A stretch of DNA of 64,000 nt. It comes from Rippkaea orientalis PCC 8801 (GTDB lineage Bacteria; Cyanobacteriota; Cyanobacteriia; Cyanobacteriales; Microcystaceae). The stretch is from positions 372,001-436,000 of the forward strand of contig NC_011726.1 of the NCBI RefSeq assembly GCF_000021805.1, read 5' to 3'. The notes under the pieces were generated by a model, which was not told the DNA's origin, did no database searches, and saw nothing but the letters and a program-made list of their open reading frames with translations. How positions within the stretch are numbered: position 1 is the first letter of the stretch; each line of letters starts with the position of its first letter. Positions 1 through 8,080 of the stretch are shown in pieces. Made by a program: the position numbers and the translations under genes.

Positions 1-2
1 AC

Positions 3-587
3 CAGAAAATAGCTAGATTACACCAACGTATTTCTGATACTAGAAAAGACTGGCATTTTAAATTAGCTCATCGCCTTTGTAACCAATCTCAATCAATATT
101 TATAGAAGATATTGATTTTCGGTCATGGGGTAGAGGGATGTTGTCTAAGCATTGTCTTGATGCTGCTTTTGGACAATTTGTCACCATTCTTAAATGGGTG
201 GCATGGAAACGAGATGTTTTTGTGGCTGAGGTTAATAAAAATTACACTTCACAAATTTGTCCTAATTGTGGTTTTCATACTGGTAAGAAACTGCTTTCAG
301 AACGAGAACATAATTGTCCTGAATGTGGATACAAAACCCATCGAGATGTGGCGGCAGCACAAGTGATCAGAAATTGTGGTGTAGAAGAATATGCGATGCA
401 GCGCGGTCTTGGGGGTTTCCCCCATGAGCGACTGCATCAAGACGCGCTAGGGCATAGCGTATCAGAAAATGCCTGTGGAGATGGTCTGACGGGGGCTTTG
501 CCTAGTCAAGAATCTGTGAAACAGGAACTCTTAAGTGTGAGTTTAAGAATCTCCCGTTACAGCGACGATAGGAGCTTAACGGGATGA
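3..587 (+). CDS. tnpB: TnpB (IS200/IS605 OrfB family), 5' end cut by window edge
   Basis: This is the C-terminal part of an RNA-guided TnpB nuclease; the reading frame is open from base 3, so the gene starts outside the window. Visible motifs in order are a RuvC-II-like segment (EDIDFRSWGRG, codons at about 108-140), the zinc-ribbon pair CPNCG and CPECG (about bases 258-326), and a RuvC-III-like RDVAAAQVIRN. The catalytic RuvC-I Asp lies off the window, so activity cannot be judged. After RuvC-III comes an unusual 20-residue stretch encoded by a palindromic element (395-447), then a tail ending in the DGLTGA/QESVKQE type common in cyanobacterial copies. The stop codon lies just past a hairpin that probably marks the right end of the element. 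Confidence 0.85.
   Translation, partial: QKIARLHQRISDTRKDWHFKLAHRLCNQSQSIFIEDIDFRSWGRGMLSKHCLDAAFGQFVTILKWVAWKRDVFVAEVNKNYTSQICPNCGFHTGKKLLSEREHNCPECGYKTHRDVAAAQVIRNCGVEEYAMQRGLGGFPHERLHQDALGHSVSENACGDGLTGALPSQESVKQELLSVSLRISRYSDDRSLTG
395..447. repeat. Interleaved palindrome inside tnpB
   Basis: Three inverted repeats are stacked here: GATGCAG (395-401) with CTGCATC (432-438); GCGCGGTCTTG (401-411) with CAAGACGCGC (438-447, one base missing); and GGGGG (411-415) with CCCCC (419-423). The order A-B-C-C'-A'-B' means that A and B pairings cross, as in a pseudoknot. The insert is in frame with tnpB and adds residues absent from ordinary TnpB tails. Confidence 0.6.
553..583. repeat. Probable right-end hairpin of the IS200/IS605 element
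   Basis: CCCGTTA (553-559) pairs perfectly with TAACGGG (577-583) around a 17-nt loop. It overlaps the last tnpB codons and stops 4 bases before the end of the stop codon. Subterminal hairpins at the right end are typical of this IS family, where TnpA recognises them and the 3' end of tnpB supplies the guide RNA scaffold. The exact cleavage site cannot be fixed from one copy. Confidence 0.5.
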
Positions 588-1433
588 GTGTCAATATGGC
601 TCAGATTATTGCTCATCGCCACGGCAGACAAGGAGAATCCCTCAGTGCTAATCAAAACCCTATCCATTCTTAGTGTTTGAGGGGGGGGACAATATTAGAT
701 TTGTTAGGGGGTCAGGCACGGGATTAATTTTGGCGAACAATCCGCGTTTATCCGTACCTTAATTTACCCAAGGAACTCGTCATCAATGATAGATTTTATG
801 CTTAGCCCAAATCACGACGCGGAGGAAATCCCCATTTTCCATTGTGTTTGGCAAGCATGAGTAATCCGTAAATCATCAACAGATAAAGGGCGGCGACAAG
901 CAGAGTGATCAGAGGCATTTTCGGTGGTTAGTTTATCATTGCTAAGGTGGATATCAGTGAACAGAACAAACTTCCTAAGCATCATTGTTAATGATCGCTA
1001 AGGATAAATAGGATACAGAAAACTCTACCCTTGGAGCGAAGAAAATAGGGAAAATTAGCTTGAGATAAACTTAAGCTCAATCAACATCCCTACCTAACCC
1101 GTCCAAGGTTAAGCTATTCTGGATCAATGCGCGTTATTTCCTAGTCAACTAAAAACAGCTAACTAGACCTTCTTCCCGAGAATCGACTCTGTTGAATCAA
1201 TGCCTCAACAGCTTTGGGAAACAAAGGAAGATGGGAAATTCTTAAAACCCTTATTATTATCTTAACATAATCCCTCAGCTTATGACAGATTTTTTTCGAG
1301 ATTTTACGGAGGGGAGATCTCGATTCAAGCAAAAAAAGTCATCGATTTCGTTCCCTTGTCTGTAGAGGTTAGCTTAAAATAAATACAAGGATATGTAAAC
1401 TTTCGTAACTGATGCCCCAGGTTTGGCTAACCA
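588..1433. other. Long intergenic region between tnpB and sds
   Basis: The stretch holds one plausible small ORF on the minus strand (802-918, listed separately). A 29-codon plus-strand ORF (584-673) overlaps the tnpB stop as ATGA and starts MSVNMAQIIAHRHG; it may be a fragment of a disrupted gene but is too short to name. An eight-G run occurs near 680. I see no tRNA, no clear sigma-70 promoter and no strong terminator before sds. Confidence 0.5.
802..918 (-). CDS. Putative 38-aa single-span membrane protein
   Basis: A complete ATG-to-TAA ORF on the minus strand encodes 38 residues. Residues 3-22 form one hydrophobic helix (ITLLVAALYLLMIYGLLML), followed by a basic, Trp-containing tail (KHNGKWGFPPRRDLG). 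The layout of a short helix with a cytoplasmic positive tail resembles the tiny accessory subunits of cyanobacterial thylakoid complexes, but I do not recognise the family. No good Shine-Dalgarno sequence lies upstream. It is too short for routine ORF calling, so it may be unannotated. Confidence 0.4.
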   Translation of the reverse strand: MPLITLLVAALYLLMIYGLLMLAKHNGKWGFPPRRDLG

Positions 1434-2405
1434 ATGATATCAACCACCTCTCTTTTTGCGCCTGTTGACGACGATCTACGCCTTCTAACCAATAATCTCA
1501 AACAGTTGGTGGGGGCTCGCCATCCCATTTTAGGGGCAGCGGCTGAACATCTGTTTGATGCGGGGGGTAAGCGTATTCGTCCGGCGATCGTCCTATTAGT
1601 GTCACGGGCTACAATGCTAGAACGGGAAATTACGCCCCGTCATCGACGCTTAGCCGAAATTACTGAGATGATTCACACCGCGAGTCTGGTTCATGATGAT
1701 GTGGTGGATGAAGCAGAACTGCGGCGCAATGTGCCGACGGTTAATAGTTTATTTGATAATCGCATTGCGGTGTTGGCGGGAGATTTTCTCTTTGCCCAGT
1801 CCTCTTGGTATTTGGCAAATTTGGATAATTTAGAAGTGGTCAAATTACTATCGGAGGTGATCCGAGATTTTGCTGAGGGGGAAATTCTCCAAGGGATTAA
1901 TCGCTTTGATACGACCCTTACTTTAGAAGCGTATTTAGAAAAAAGTTATTATAAAACGGCTTCGTTGATCGCCAATAGTGCTAAAGCGGCGGCGGTTTTA
2001 AGTGATTCCCCTAGGGAAATGATTGATCATCTCTATGATTACGGACGGGATTTAGGATTAGCCTTTCAGATAGTTGATGATATTCTAGATTTTACTACGC
2101 CAACGGAAGTTTTAGGTAAGCCGTCTGGGTCTGATTTAATCAGTGGAAATATTACGGCTCCTGCACTGTTTGCAATGGAAGAACAGCCCTATTTAGAAAC
2201 ATTAATTGAGCGAGAGTTTAGCGAGGAAGGAGACATCGAAAAAGCTTTATTATTAGTAGAAGAAAGTCAAGGAATTACGCGATCGCGGGAATTGGCTGCT
2301 CATCATGCTCAATTAGCACTCAAACATCTGGACTGCCTTGCTCCTTCCCCTTCTGCTCAAGTCTTAAAAGATTTGGTTGATTATGTTTTAAGTCGGCTTT
2401 ATTAA
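1434..2405 (+). CDS. sds: Solanesyl (all-trans polyprenyl) diphosphate synthase
   Basis: This trans-prenyltransferase extends allylic diphosphates with isopentenyl diphosphate to make the long side chain of plastoquinone. The 323-residue protein has the family length and all signature motifs: GGKRIRP at 44-50, the first aspartate-rich motif DDVVD at 88-92 and the second, DDILD, at 215-219. The Tyr-containing segment after GDFLFAQSSWYLA fits a long-chain enzyme, but chain length (C40-C45) is inferred from cyanobacterial orthologues. It is followed after about 240 bp by a UbiB-like kinase gene, also linked to prenylquinone metabolism, so the two may be functionally paired. Confidence 0.9.
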   Translation: MISTTSLFAPVDDDLRLLTNNLKQLVGARHPILGAAAEHLFDAGGKRIRPAIVLLVSRATMLEREITPRHRRLAEITEMIHTASLVHDDVVDEAELRRNVPTVNSLFDNRIAVLAGDFLFAQSSWYLANLDNLEVVKLLSEVIRDFAEGEILQGINRFDTTLTLEAYLEKSYYKTASLIANSAKAAAVLSDSPREMIDHLYDYGRDLGLAFQIVDDILDFTTPTEVLGKPSGSDLISGNITAPALFAMEEQPYLETLIEREFSEEGDIEKALLLVEESQGITRSRELAAHHAQLALKHLDCLAPSPSAQVLKDLVDYVLSRLY

Positions 2406-2641
2406 TACGGATGAAAACTTATTAGTTTTTTCGTCACAATCAACCTGGTGCTTAACCCAACCTATAAAATATAAGATTTTCTTATAACCACAGATACGGG
2501 AGAGCGGACAACCGTATTAAGGCGTATTTTAGTAGAATTGTGTTGAGTCGGAAAATCTTGTAATTTTAATCCGACTTTAACAGAATTTGTTACAATACTT
2601 TACATAAGCAGCATTGCTAAAGTAACCCCCCAATAAGTCCT

Positions 2642-4639
2642 ATGCCTGAAGCGACCGTACTCCCCCATGTTGAGCCTCAAACTGTGATTACCATTGAAGC
2701 ACAACCAATTCATATTCCCAAAACCCATACAGAAGACTTAGGGCCAATTAGTGATACCTCTCCCGAAAGTTGGCAATATCATCCAGAAACCATTAAAGAA
2801 TATTATCGTCAACGTCCTCTAGAAGTATTGAGTAGATTAATCTATGTTGCTTCGCAATTTTGCGGGTTTATATTAGGTTTATGGTGGGATAAACGTTGGG
2901 GAAAAAACCCCCAACAAGAGAAGAAAAGAGCGATTCAACTGAGGGAAATGCTCACTCGATTAGGACCGACCTATATTAAAGTGGGGCAAGCATTATCAAC
3001 ACGGCCGGACTTAGTTCCTCCGCTTTATTTGGAAGAATTAACCACGCTACAAGATCAACTCCCTTCTTTTCCGAATGAAGTTGCCTATCGTTTTATTGAA
3101 GAAGAATTAGGCGAAACTCCCCAAGCCATTTATGCAGAACTTTCTGCTAAACCCTTAGCAGCAGCTTCTCTAGGACAAGTCTACAAGGGTAGGTTAAAAA
3201 CAGGGGAACAAGTCGCGGTTAAAGTGCAACGTCCTGACCTTATTCGCCGCATCACCTTAGATATTTATATTATGCGCAGTCTAGCGACTTGGGCGCAAAA
3301 GAATCTAAAATTTATTCGCTCAGATTTAGTGGCTATTACCGATGAATTAGCCAGTCGTATTTTTGAAGAAATTAACTATATTCAAGAAGGTCGCAACGCT
3401 GAAAAATTTGCCGAACTTTATGGACATTTACCAGAGATTTATGTCCCTAAAATTTATTGGGAATATACCGGCCGTCGTGTTCTGACAATGGAATGGGTAG
3501 AAGGAACCAAATTAACCAATATTCAAGAAGTTCAAGCCAAGGGAATTGATGCAACCCATTTAGTTGAAGTTGGGGTGAATTGTTCGCTACGTCAATTATT
3601 AGAACATGGCTTTTTTCATGCTGACCCCCACCCGGGCAATTTATTAGCAACTCCCGATGGAAAATTAGCCTATTTAGACTTTGGGATGATGAGCAACATT
3701 AAACCCTATCAACGCTATGGGTTAATAGAAGCCGTTGTCCACTTAGTCAATCGAGATTTTGAAGCCTTAGCCTACGATTATGTTAAGCTAGATTTTTTAA
3801 ATCCTGATACCGATTTATCCCCGATTGTTCCGGCTTTAAGTCAAGTTTTTGGGAATGCTTTAGGGGCGAGCGTTGCTGAATTAAATTTTAAAAGTATTAC
3901 CGATCAAATGTCAGCAATGATGTATGAATTTCCCTTCCGAGTTCCGGCTTATTATGCCCTAATTATTCGGTCTATGGTAACATTAGAAGGGATTGCGATC
4001 GGCATTGATCCCAATTTTAAAGTCCTTAGTAAAGCCTATCCTTATGTTGCTAAACGATTACTGACTGATCCCTCTCAAGAGTTACGAACTTCTCTAAAAG
4101 ATTTATTATTTAAAGAGGGTAGTTTTCGCTGGAATCGCTTAGAAAATTTACTTCGCAATGCCAAAGATTCACCTGACTATAATATTGATAAAGTTCTTGA
4201 TCAAGCGACTGATTTCCTCTTCTCCGAAAGAGGTGCATTTATTCGGGAAAGGATGATTGATGAAGTGATAAATACTGTTGATATTTTTAGTCGTCGAACC
4301 TGGCTTAATTTTTCGACAATTGTGCGGGAACAGGTCGGAATGGCTGTTCAAGAAACCCCCCCAGAATTAAGAGATAATGCTCAAACCACAGAACATCTGA
4401 AAAATATCGTTAAAATCCTTCAAGATACACCAGGATTTGATACAATGCGACTTATTCAAGTGTTAACTAAGTTATTAACTAAACCAGAAACCCAACAGAT
4501 GGGACAAAAAATTGCTGAAGGGTTATTCCAAAAAGCCTTGGCTCGTTTAATTCGTAATATTCTTCTAGAATTAGATAAACCAAAGGATGACTCCAGTCAG
4601 ATTCCTCATAATCAACCTTCTCTACCTGTTGGCTATTAA
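2642..4639 (+). CDS. ABC1/UbiB/ADCK-family atypical kinase
   Basis: The 665-residue protein belongs to the UbiB/ABC1 kinase-like family, which in plastids and cyanobacteria is tied to prenylquinone and tocopherol metabolism. Signature elements are visible in order: the KxGQ motif (KVGQ, 113-116), the Ala-rich loop AAAS (173-176) that replaces the glycine-rich loop, the VAVK lysine at 194, the catalytic-loop-like HADPHPGN (326-333) and DFG (346-348). A long C-terminal region after residue 450 contains helical and hydrophobic segments. Position just after sds supports a quinone-related role. The true substrate of this family is unsettled, so no specific activity is claimed. Confidence 0.88.
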   Translation: MPEATVLPHVEPQTVITIEAQPIHIPKTHTEDLGPISDTSPESWQYHPETIKEYYRQRPLEVLSRLIYVASQFCGFILGLWWDKRWGKNPQQEKKRAIQLREMLTRLGPTYIKVGQALSTRPDLVPPLYLEELTTLQDQLPSFPNEVAYRFIEEELGETPQAIYAELSAKPLAAASLGQVYKGRLKTGEQVAVKVQRPDLIRRITLDIYIMRSLATWAQKNLKFIRSDLVAITDELASRIFEEINYIQEGRNAEKFAELYGHLPEIYVPKIYWEYTGRRVLTMEWVEGTKLTNIQEVQAKGIDATHLVEVGVNCSLRQLLEHGFFHADPHPGNLLATPDGKLAYLDFGMMSNIKPYQRYGLIEAVVHLVNRDFEALAYDYVKLDFLNPDTDLSPIVPALSQVFGNALGASVAELNFKSITDQMSAMMYEFPFRVPAYYALIIRSMVTLEGIAIGIDPNFKVLSKAYPYVAKRLLTDPSQELRTSLKDLLFKEGSFRWNRLENLLRNAKDSPDYNIDKVLDQATDFLFSERGAFIRERMIDEVINTVDIFSRRTWLNFSTIVREQVGMAVQETPPELRDNAQTTEHLKNIVKILQDTPGFDTMRLIQVLTKLLTKPETQQMGQKIAEGLFQKALARLIRNILLELDKPKDDSSQIPHNQPSLPVGY

Positions 4640-4646
4640 TCAACGT

Positions 4647-4781
4647 AGTAGAGTGTTTCATCCAAAATAGTTCAATAGCTCTAGCTAGGTTCGTAGTTAG
4701 GGCTTTAGCCCTAAAATAATCTCTAAAGATCTTACTACAAACTTCAATTCTCAAGCAACGTTTTAGATGAAACAATCCACT
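4647..4781. mobile_element. MITE-like nested palindrome (135 bp)
   Basis: Imperfect 21-bp terminal inverted repeats, 4647-4667 and 4761-4781, match at 18 of 21 positions. Inside them GTTCGTAGT (4688-4696) pairs with ACTACAAAC (4734-4742, one G:T), and there is an inner hairpin TTAGGGC..GCCCTAA near 4697-4712. It encodes no protein and fits a non-autonomous element or palindromic intergenic repeat. It lies between the UbiB-like gene and the MOSC gene and could also act as a transcriptional boundary. Confidence 0.55.
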
Positions 4782-4817
4782 AGATAAGAGATTTAAGTCA
4801 GATAATAATTTTTCTAA

Positions 4818-5609
4818 ATGACGAATACAATTGCCTATGTTTCAAGATTATTAATTTACCCTATTAAATCCTTAAATGAGGTTAGCACAGATAGGGTAAC
4901 TATTCTCAAAAGTGGTGCGATTAAAGGTGATCGCCAATGGGCAATTTTTGATCAATCAGGAAAATTTGTTAATGGCAAACGCAATGATAAAATCCATAAA
5001 ATACGCACTAAGTTTAATCTAGAAACGAATAAAATTTCCTTGAACGTCCAAGAAAGTGAGGATATTAAAGTATTTGATATTGACCAAGATCTCGAAGGAT
5101 TATCTAATTGGTTAAGTGACTACTTTGGGTTTCCAGTAAACATTAAACAAGACTTAGACAAGGGATTTCCTGATGATACATTATCCCCTGGCCCAACGAT
5201 TATTAGCACCGCAACCTTAGAAGCGATCGCCTCATGGTATCCTAACCTTGAGGTTGAAGAACTGCGTCGAAGATTTCGCGCTAATATTGAAATTTCAGGT
5301 GTTCCTGCTTTTTGGGAAGATCAGCTTTTTACAACAGCCGAAAAAACCCTTAATTTCCAGATAGGAAAGGTACAATTTTTAGGGATTAACCCTTGTCAAC
5401 GATGTGTGGTGGTTACTCGTCATTCTCAAACCGGAGAAGCTGATGCCAATTTTCAAAAGATCTTTGTGACTAAACGACAAGAAACTTTACCCCACTGGGT
5501 TGAGCGATCGCGGTTTAATCACTTTTATCGATTAGCAATCAATACCCAAGTACCGAATACTGAAGCGGGAAAAACCATTAGTATCGGAGATGAACTGAGG
5601 TTAACTTAA
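4818..5609 (+). CDS. MOSC-domain protein (YcbX/mARC-like)
   Basis: The 263-residue protein has an N-terminal MOSC beta-barrel (LLIYPIKSLNEVSTDRV, with the family's YPIKS motif) and a C-terminal MOSC domain. The conserved Cys block GINPCQRCVVVTRHSQTGE, near residue 195, is the molybdenum-cofactor-binding type seen in YcbX and mARC enzymes, which reduce N-hydroxylated compounds or take part in Moco-sulfur chemistry. No ferredoxin domain is fused at the C terminus, unlike E. coli YcbX, so electrons would come from a separate partner. The last 9 bases overlap the 3' end of convergent trpE. Confidence 0.85.
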   Translation: MTNTIAYVSRLLIYPIKSLNEVSTDRVTILKSGAIKGDRQWAIFDQSGKFVNGKRNDKIHKIRTKFNLETNKISLNVQESEDIKVFDIDQDLEGLSNWLSDYFGFPVNIKQDLDKGFPDDTLSPGPTIISTATLEAIASWYPNLEVEELRRRFRANIEISGVPAFWEDQLFTTAEKTLNFQIGKVQFLGINPCQRCVVVTRHSQTGEADANFQKIFVTKRQETLPHWVERSRFNHFYRLAINTQVPNTEAGKTISIGDELRLT

Positions 5610-7124
5610 ACAACGAATGGCTTCTAACAATCCCCTTGCTTTATTTAACGTTTCTTCATATTCCTTTTCGGGGTCAGAATCTGCTACTAACCCGGCTCCG
5701 GCTTGTACCGAAACCCGATGTTGATTGCCCCCTAACGGACGAACTACCATAGTCCGAATGGCGATCGCTGTATTTAGCTGTCCCTCAAAATCGTAGTAAC
5801 CGTAAACCCCCGAATAGGGGCCTCGTCGTTCGGGTTCCAATTCATGGATAATTTCCATGGCACGGATTTTGGGTGCACCACTGACGGTTCCTGCCGGAAA
5901 ACAGGCTTTTAATAAGTCCCAGGCCGTTTTATCAGGGGACAATTCTCCGATCGCATTGCTGACGATGTGCATAACATGGGAGTAGCGTTCAATCACCATG
6001 AGCTCATCAATAGTAACCGTTCCTTCGACGCAGACCCGGCCTAAATCATTTCTTCCCAAGTCCACTAACATGACGTGCTCGGCGATTTCCTTGGGATCTT
6101 GCAGTAAATCCTGAGCTAATGCCTGATCTTCTGCCACTGTCTTACCCCGTTTTCGGGTTCCCGCGATGGGTCTTAGGGTTGCTTTAATTTTCTTTTCTTC
6201 TATCCGTTCAGCCTTAACCATTACTTCTGGACTTGACCCAATAATTTGCCAGTCTCCAAAATTGTAATAGGCCATATAGGGAGACGGATTAATCAACCGC
6301 AGGGAACGATAAAGATTGAAGGGATCATCGCTATAATGGGCTGTCAGGCGTTGAGAAAGCACGACTTGAAAGATATCCCCGGCACGGATATATTCCTTGG
6401 CTTTGAGGACATTTTCACAAAAGCGCGATCGCTCTATATTGCTATTATAATTTAATGGGTCAGATTCGGCTGATTTTGGGTTTAATTCTAGGGTTTTGGC
6501 TTCTACTGGTAAGGGAAGTTGTAGCTTGATCACTAACTTAGTAACGCGATCGCAAGCTTGTTGATAGGCTTGTTTGAGGTCAACTTTTTCCCCTCGTAAA
6601 TCAGCATAGGCGATCGCCCAAATTTTTCGCTTCACCTGATCAAAAATAATTAAATTATCTACCTGCATCCAGATTCCATCGGGTAAGTCCTCTTGGGTAC
6701 ACGGATAGATGGGGACTCGCGGTTCAATCCAATGAATTAACTCATAGCCCCAAAATCCAAATAATCCCCCAATTCCTGAGGGAAGTTGAGGTAACATGAC
6801 TGGATGAATTGTTGCCAAGCATTGAGGCAAAATATCCAAAGGATTGCCCTGAAATATCTTAATGCTACCATCTCGATAGGTTTGAGTCGTCGTCTCTCCC
6901 TTGGTTTCTAATACCCAAACGGGGTCACATCCCAAAAAGCTATAGCGTCCGAGGTTTTCTCCCCCTTCCACCGACTCTAATAGAAAGCTGTAGGGTTGAT
7001 CACCACAGACCTTATACCAAGAAGAAACCGGGGTTTCTAGGTCGGCAACCCATTCTTGATACACGGGGACAAAATTCCCCTGTTGTGCCAAAGCGCAAAA
7101 TTGCTTGAAATCGGGAAAAATCAT
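5601..7124 (-). CDS. trpE: Anthranilate synthase component I
   Basis: TrpE converts chorismate to anthranilate, using ammonia from the TrpG glutaminase, as the first step of tryptophan synthesis. The 507-residue protein has the N-terminal tryptophan-binding motif LLES (48-51), implying feedback inhibition, and the full chorismate-binding domain with FPAGTVSGAPK, GVYGYYDF and the terminal DPEKEYEETLNKARG. It has no fused glutaminase. It lies 3' of psaD on the same strand, a psaD-trpE order I also know from Synechocystis PCC 6803. The two are separated by about 200 bp with an inverted repeat (7150-7211), so trpE may have its own promoter. Confidence 0.92.
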   Translation of the reverse strand: MIFPDFKQFCALAQQGNFVPVYQEWVADLETPVSSWYKVCGDQPYSFLLESVEGGENLGRYSFLGCDPVWVLETKGETTTQTYRDGSIKIFQGNPLDILPQCLATIHPVMLPQLPSGIGGLFGFWGYELIHWIEPRVPIYPCTQEDLPDGIWMQVDNLIIFDQVKRKIWAIAYADLRGEKVDLKQAYQQACDRVTKLVIKLQLPLPVEAKTLELNPKSAESDPLNYNSNIERSRFCENVLKAKEYIRAGDIFQVVLSQRLTAHYSDDPFNLYRSLRLINPSPYMAYYNFGDWQIIGSSPEVMVKAERIEEKKIKATLRPIAGTRKRGKTVAEDQALAQDLLQDPKEIAEHVMLVDLGRNDLGRVCVEGTVTIDELMVIERYSHVMHIVSNAIGELSPDKTAWDLLKACFPAGTVSGAPKIRAMEIIHELEPERRGPYSGVYGYYDFEGQLNTAIAIRTMVVRPLGGNQHRVSVQAGAGLVADSDPEKEYEETLNKARGLLEAIRCLS

Positions 7125-7149
7125 AGGTCAGTGGAGAGCGATCGGTGAT

Positions 7150-7211
7150 CAGTGACCAGTCATCTAAAAATTATGCAAATAATGGCGTTTTTTCTAGATA
7201 ACTGGCCACTG
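7150..7211. repeat. Imperfect inverted repeat between psaD and trpE
   Basis: The arms 7150-7170 and 7189-7211 are inverted copies of each other with two mismatches and extra A/T bases. The arms contain CAGTGACCAGT and ACTGGCCACTG. The hairpin could separate the psaD transcript from trpE. A smaller hairpin, TGCGTT-GGA-AACGCA, sits at 7271-7285, nearer the psaD stop codon. Confidence 0.5.
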
Positions 7212-7326
7212 GAAGGATGTTAAGAGAATTTACCCATTATGACGATTTTACACTCCCTAGAAGTGGGAAATGCGTTGGAAACGCAGCCTACTCTGGGGTT
7301 TGTATTTGAGTCCTGGTTAAACACTC

Positions 7327-7755
7327 TTAAACATCATAAGGGGCTTTTCCTGAGAATTTCAGGGTAGCAGGTTCAGGGTTATCCCCAATTTTACGGTCTT
7401 TCTTGCCGTTAAATTCCCGGCCTTCATTGACTTTTTCGGGGAAGACTCCATCAGCCGGGTGAAGATATTGGGTTTCTCCACTGGGATAGATACGATAGAT
7501 CTTATAATCTTGGATTTTGGGTTTGAACTTGGTTCTTAACTGGGTTCCCAATGCTAAGCATTGCTCTTTGCGAGCTAAATATAAGAGGTTTTCCCCTTTA
7601 TTCATGATAGCTGCACCACCGGTTGGCATTTCAAAGACTTGCTCTGTTGTGCTAGTCCAGGTGATGGCGTATTTTTCTTCACGGTCGGCTTTGGAAAGTA
7701 GGCCACCCGTGCTACCACCGAATTTAGGAGACAGTCCTTTAAGCTCATCTGCCAT
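7327..7755 (-). CDS. psaD: Photosystem I reaction centre subunit II (PsaD)
   Basis: PsaD is a stromal-side peripheral subunit that stabilises PsaC and forms the ferredoxin docking site. The 142-residue sequence is of normal cyanobacterial length and matches throughout, including the [10 protein letters not shown] strand, the basic ferredoxin-binding region around [16 protein letters not shown] and the conserved [14 protein letters not shown] segment. It has no signal or membrane segment, as expected. The promoter region upstream (7805-7843) contains an HLR1 box and a matching core promoter, indicating RpaB-controlled, light-dependent transcription. Confidence 0.97.
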   Translation of the reverse strand: MADELKGLSPKFGGSTGGLLSKADREEKYAITWTSTTEQVFEMPTGGAAIMNKGENLLYLARKEQCLALGTQLRTKFKPKIQDYKIYRIYPSGETQYLHPADGVFPEKVNEGREFNGKKDRKIGDNPEPATLKFSGKAPYDV

Positions 7756-7804
7756 AGTAATTTAATTTCCCTCAAGAAAGGTGTTTTAGGGCATGGTATC
7801 ACTG

Positions 7805-7843
7805 AGATCAACTTTGTTACCTAGGTTTGTCAAGAACTGTAAC
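7805..7843 (-). promoter_or_regulatory. psaD promoter with HLR1 (RpaB) box
   Basis: Read on the minus strand: GTTACAGT (7836-7843), TC (7834-7835), TTGACAAA (7826-7833). This fits the HLR1 consensus of two (G/T)TTACA(T/A)(T/A) repeats with a 2-nt spacer, with 7 of 8 matches in each half. The second half contains the -35 hexamer TTGACA (7828-7833); a 17-bp spacer leads to a -10-like TGATCT (7805-7810), about 50 bp before the psaD start codon. RpaB binding is inferred from the motif. Confidence 0.7.
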
Positions 7844-8037
7844 AATTAGATCGGACTTAACCTATTTTCCCTCCTAAGGGGTCTGTTGTTCAATGGCTTC
7901 GACTAAATCTTCTGCTACACCTAACTGAAGTCCCCAATAGCTTAAAATAGGGGTGATCTAGAGTTCCTTTTTGTACTTTTAATATCCCTAATGGGCAATA
8001 CCTACCCTACGGGGTTTGATTTCTGAAACCGTGAAAT

Positions 8038-8077
8038 AGTTTTTAAAAACTAATATTGGTTTTTAAAAACCAATATT
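8038..8077. terminator. Tandem perfect palindromes downstream of the Uma2 gene
   Basis: A 26-bp perfect palindrome (8052-8077, AATATTGGTTTTT and its complement) abuts a 14-bp perfect palindrome (8038-8051, AGTTTTTAAAAACT). They lie directly after the stop codon of the minus-strand Uma2 gene, so a transcript could fold into AT-rich hairpins. They probably serve as a terminator or 3' end stabiliser. The rest of 7870-8037 shows no gene. Confidence 0.5.
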
Positions 8078-8080
8078 ATA

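Noticed and set aside
584-673. 29-codon ORF overlapping the tnpB stop (MSVNMAQIIAHRHG...)
   Set aside because: Too short, although IIAHR recalls the start of glycerophosphodiester phosphodiesterases; may be a fragment of a gene broken by the element, but this cannot be shown.
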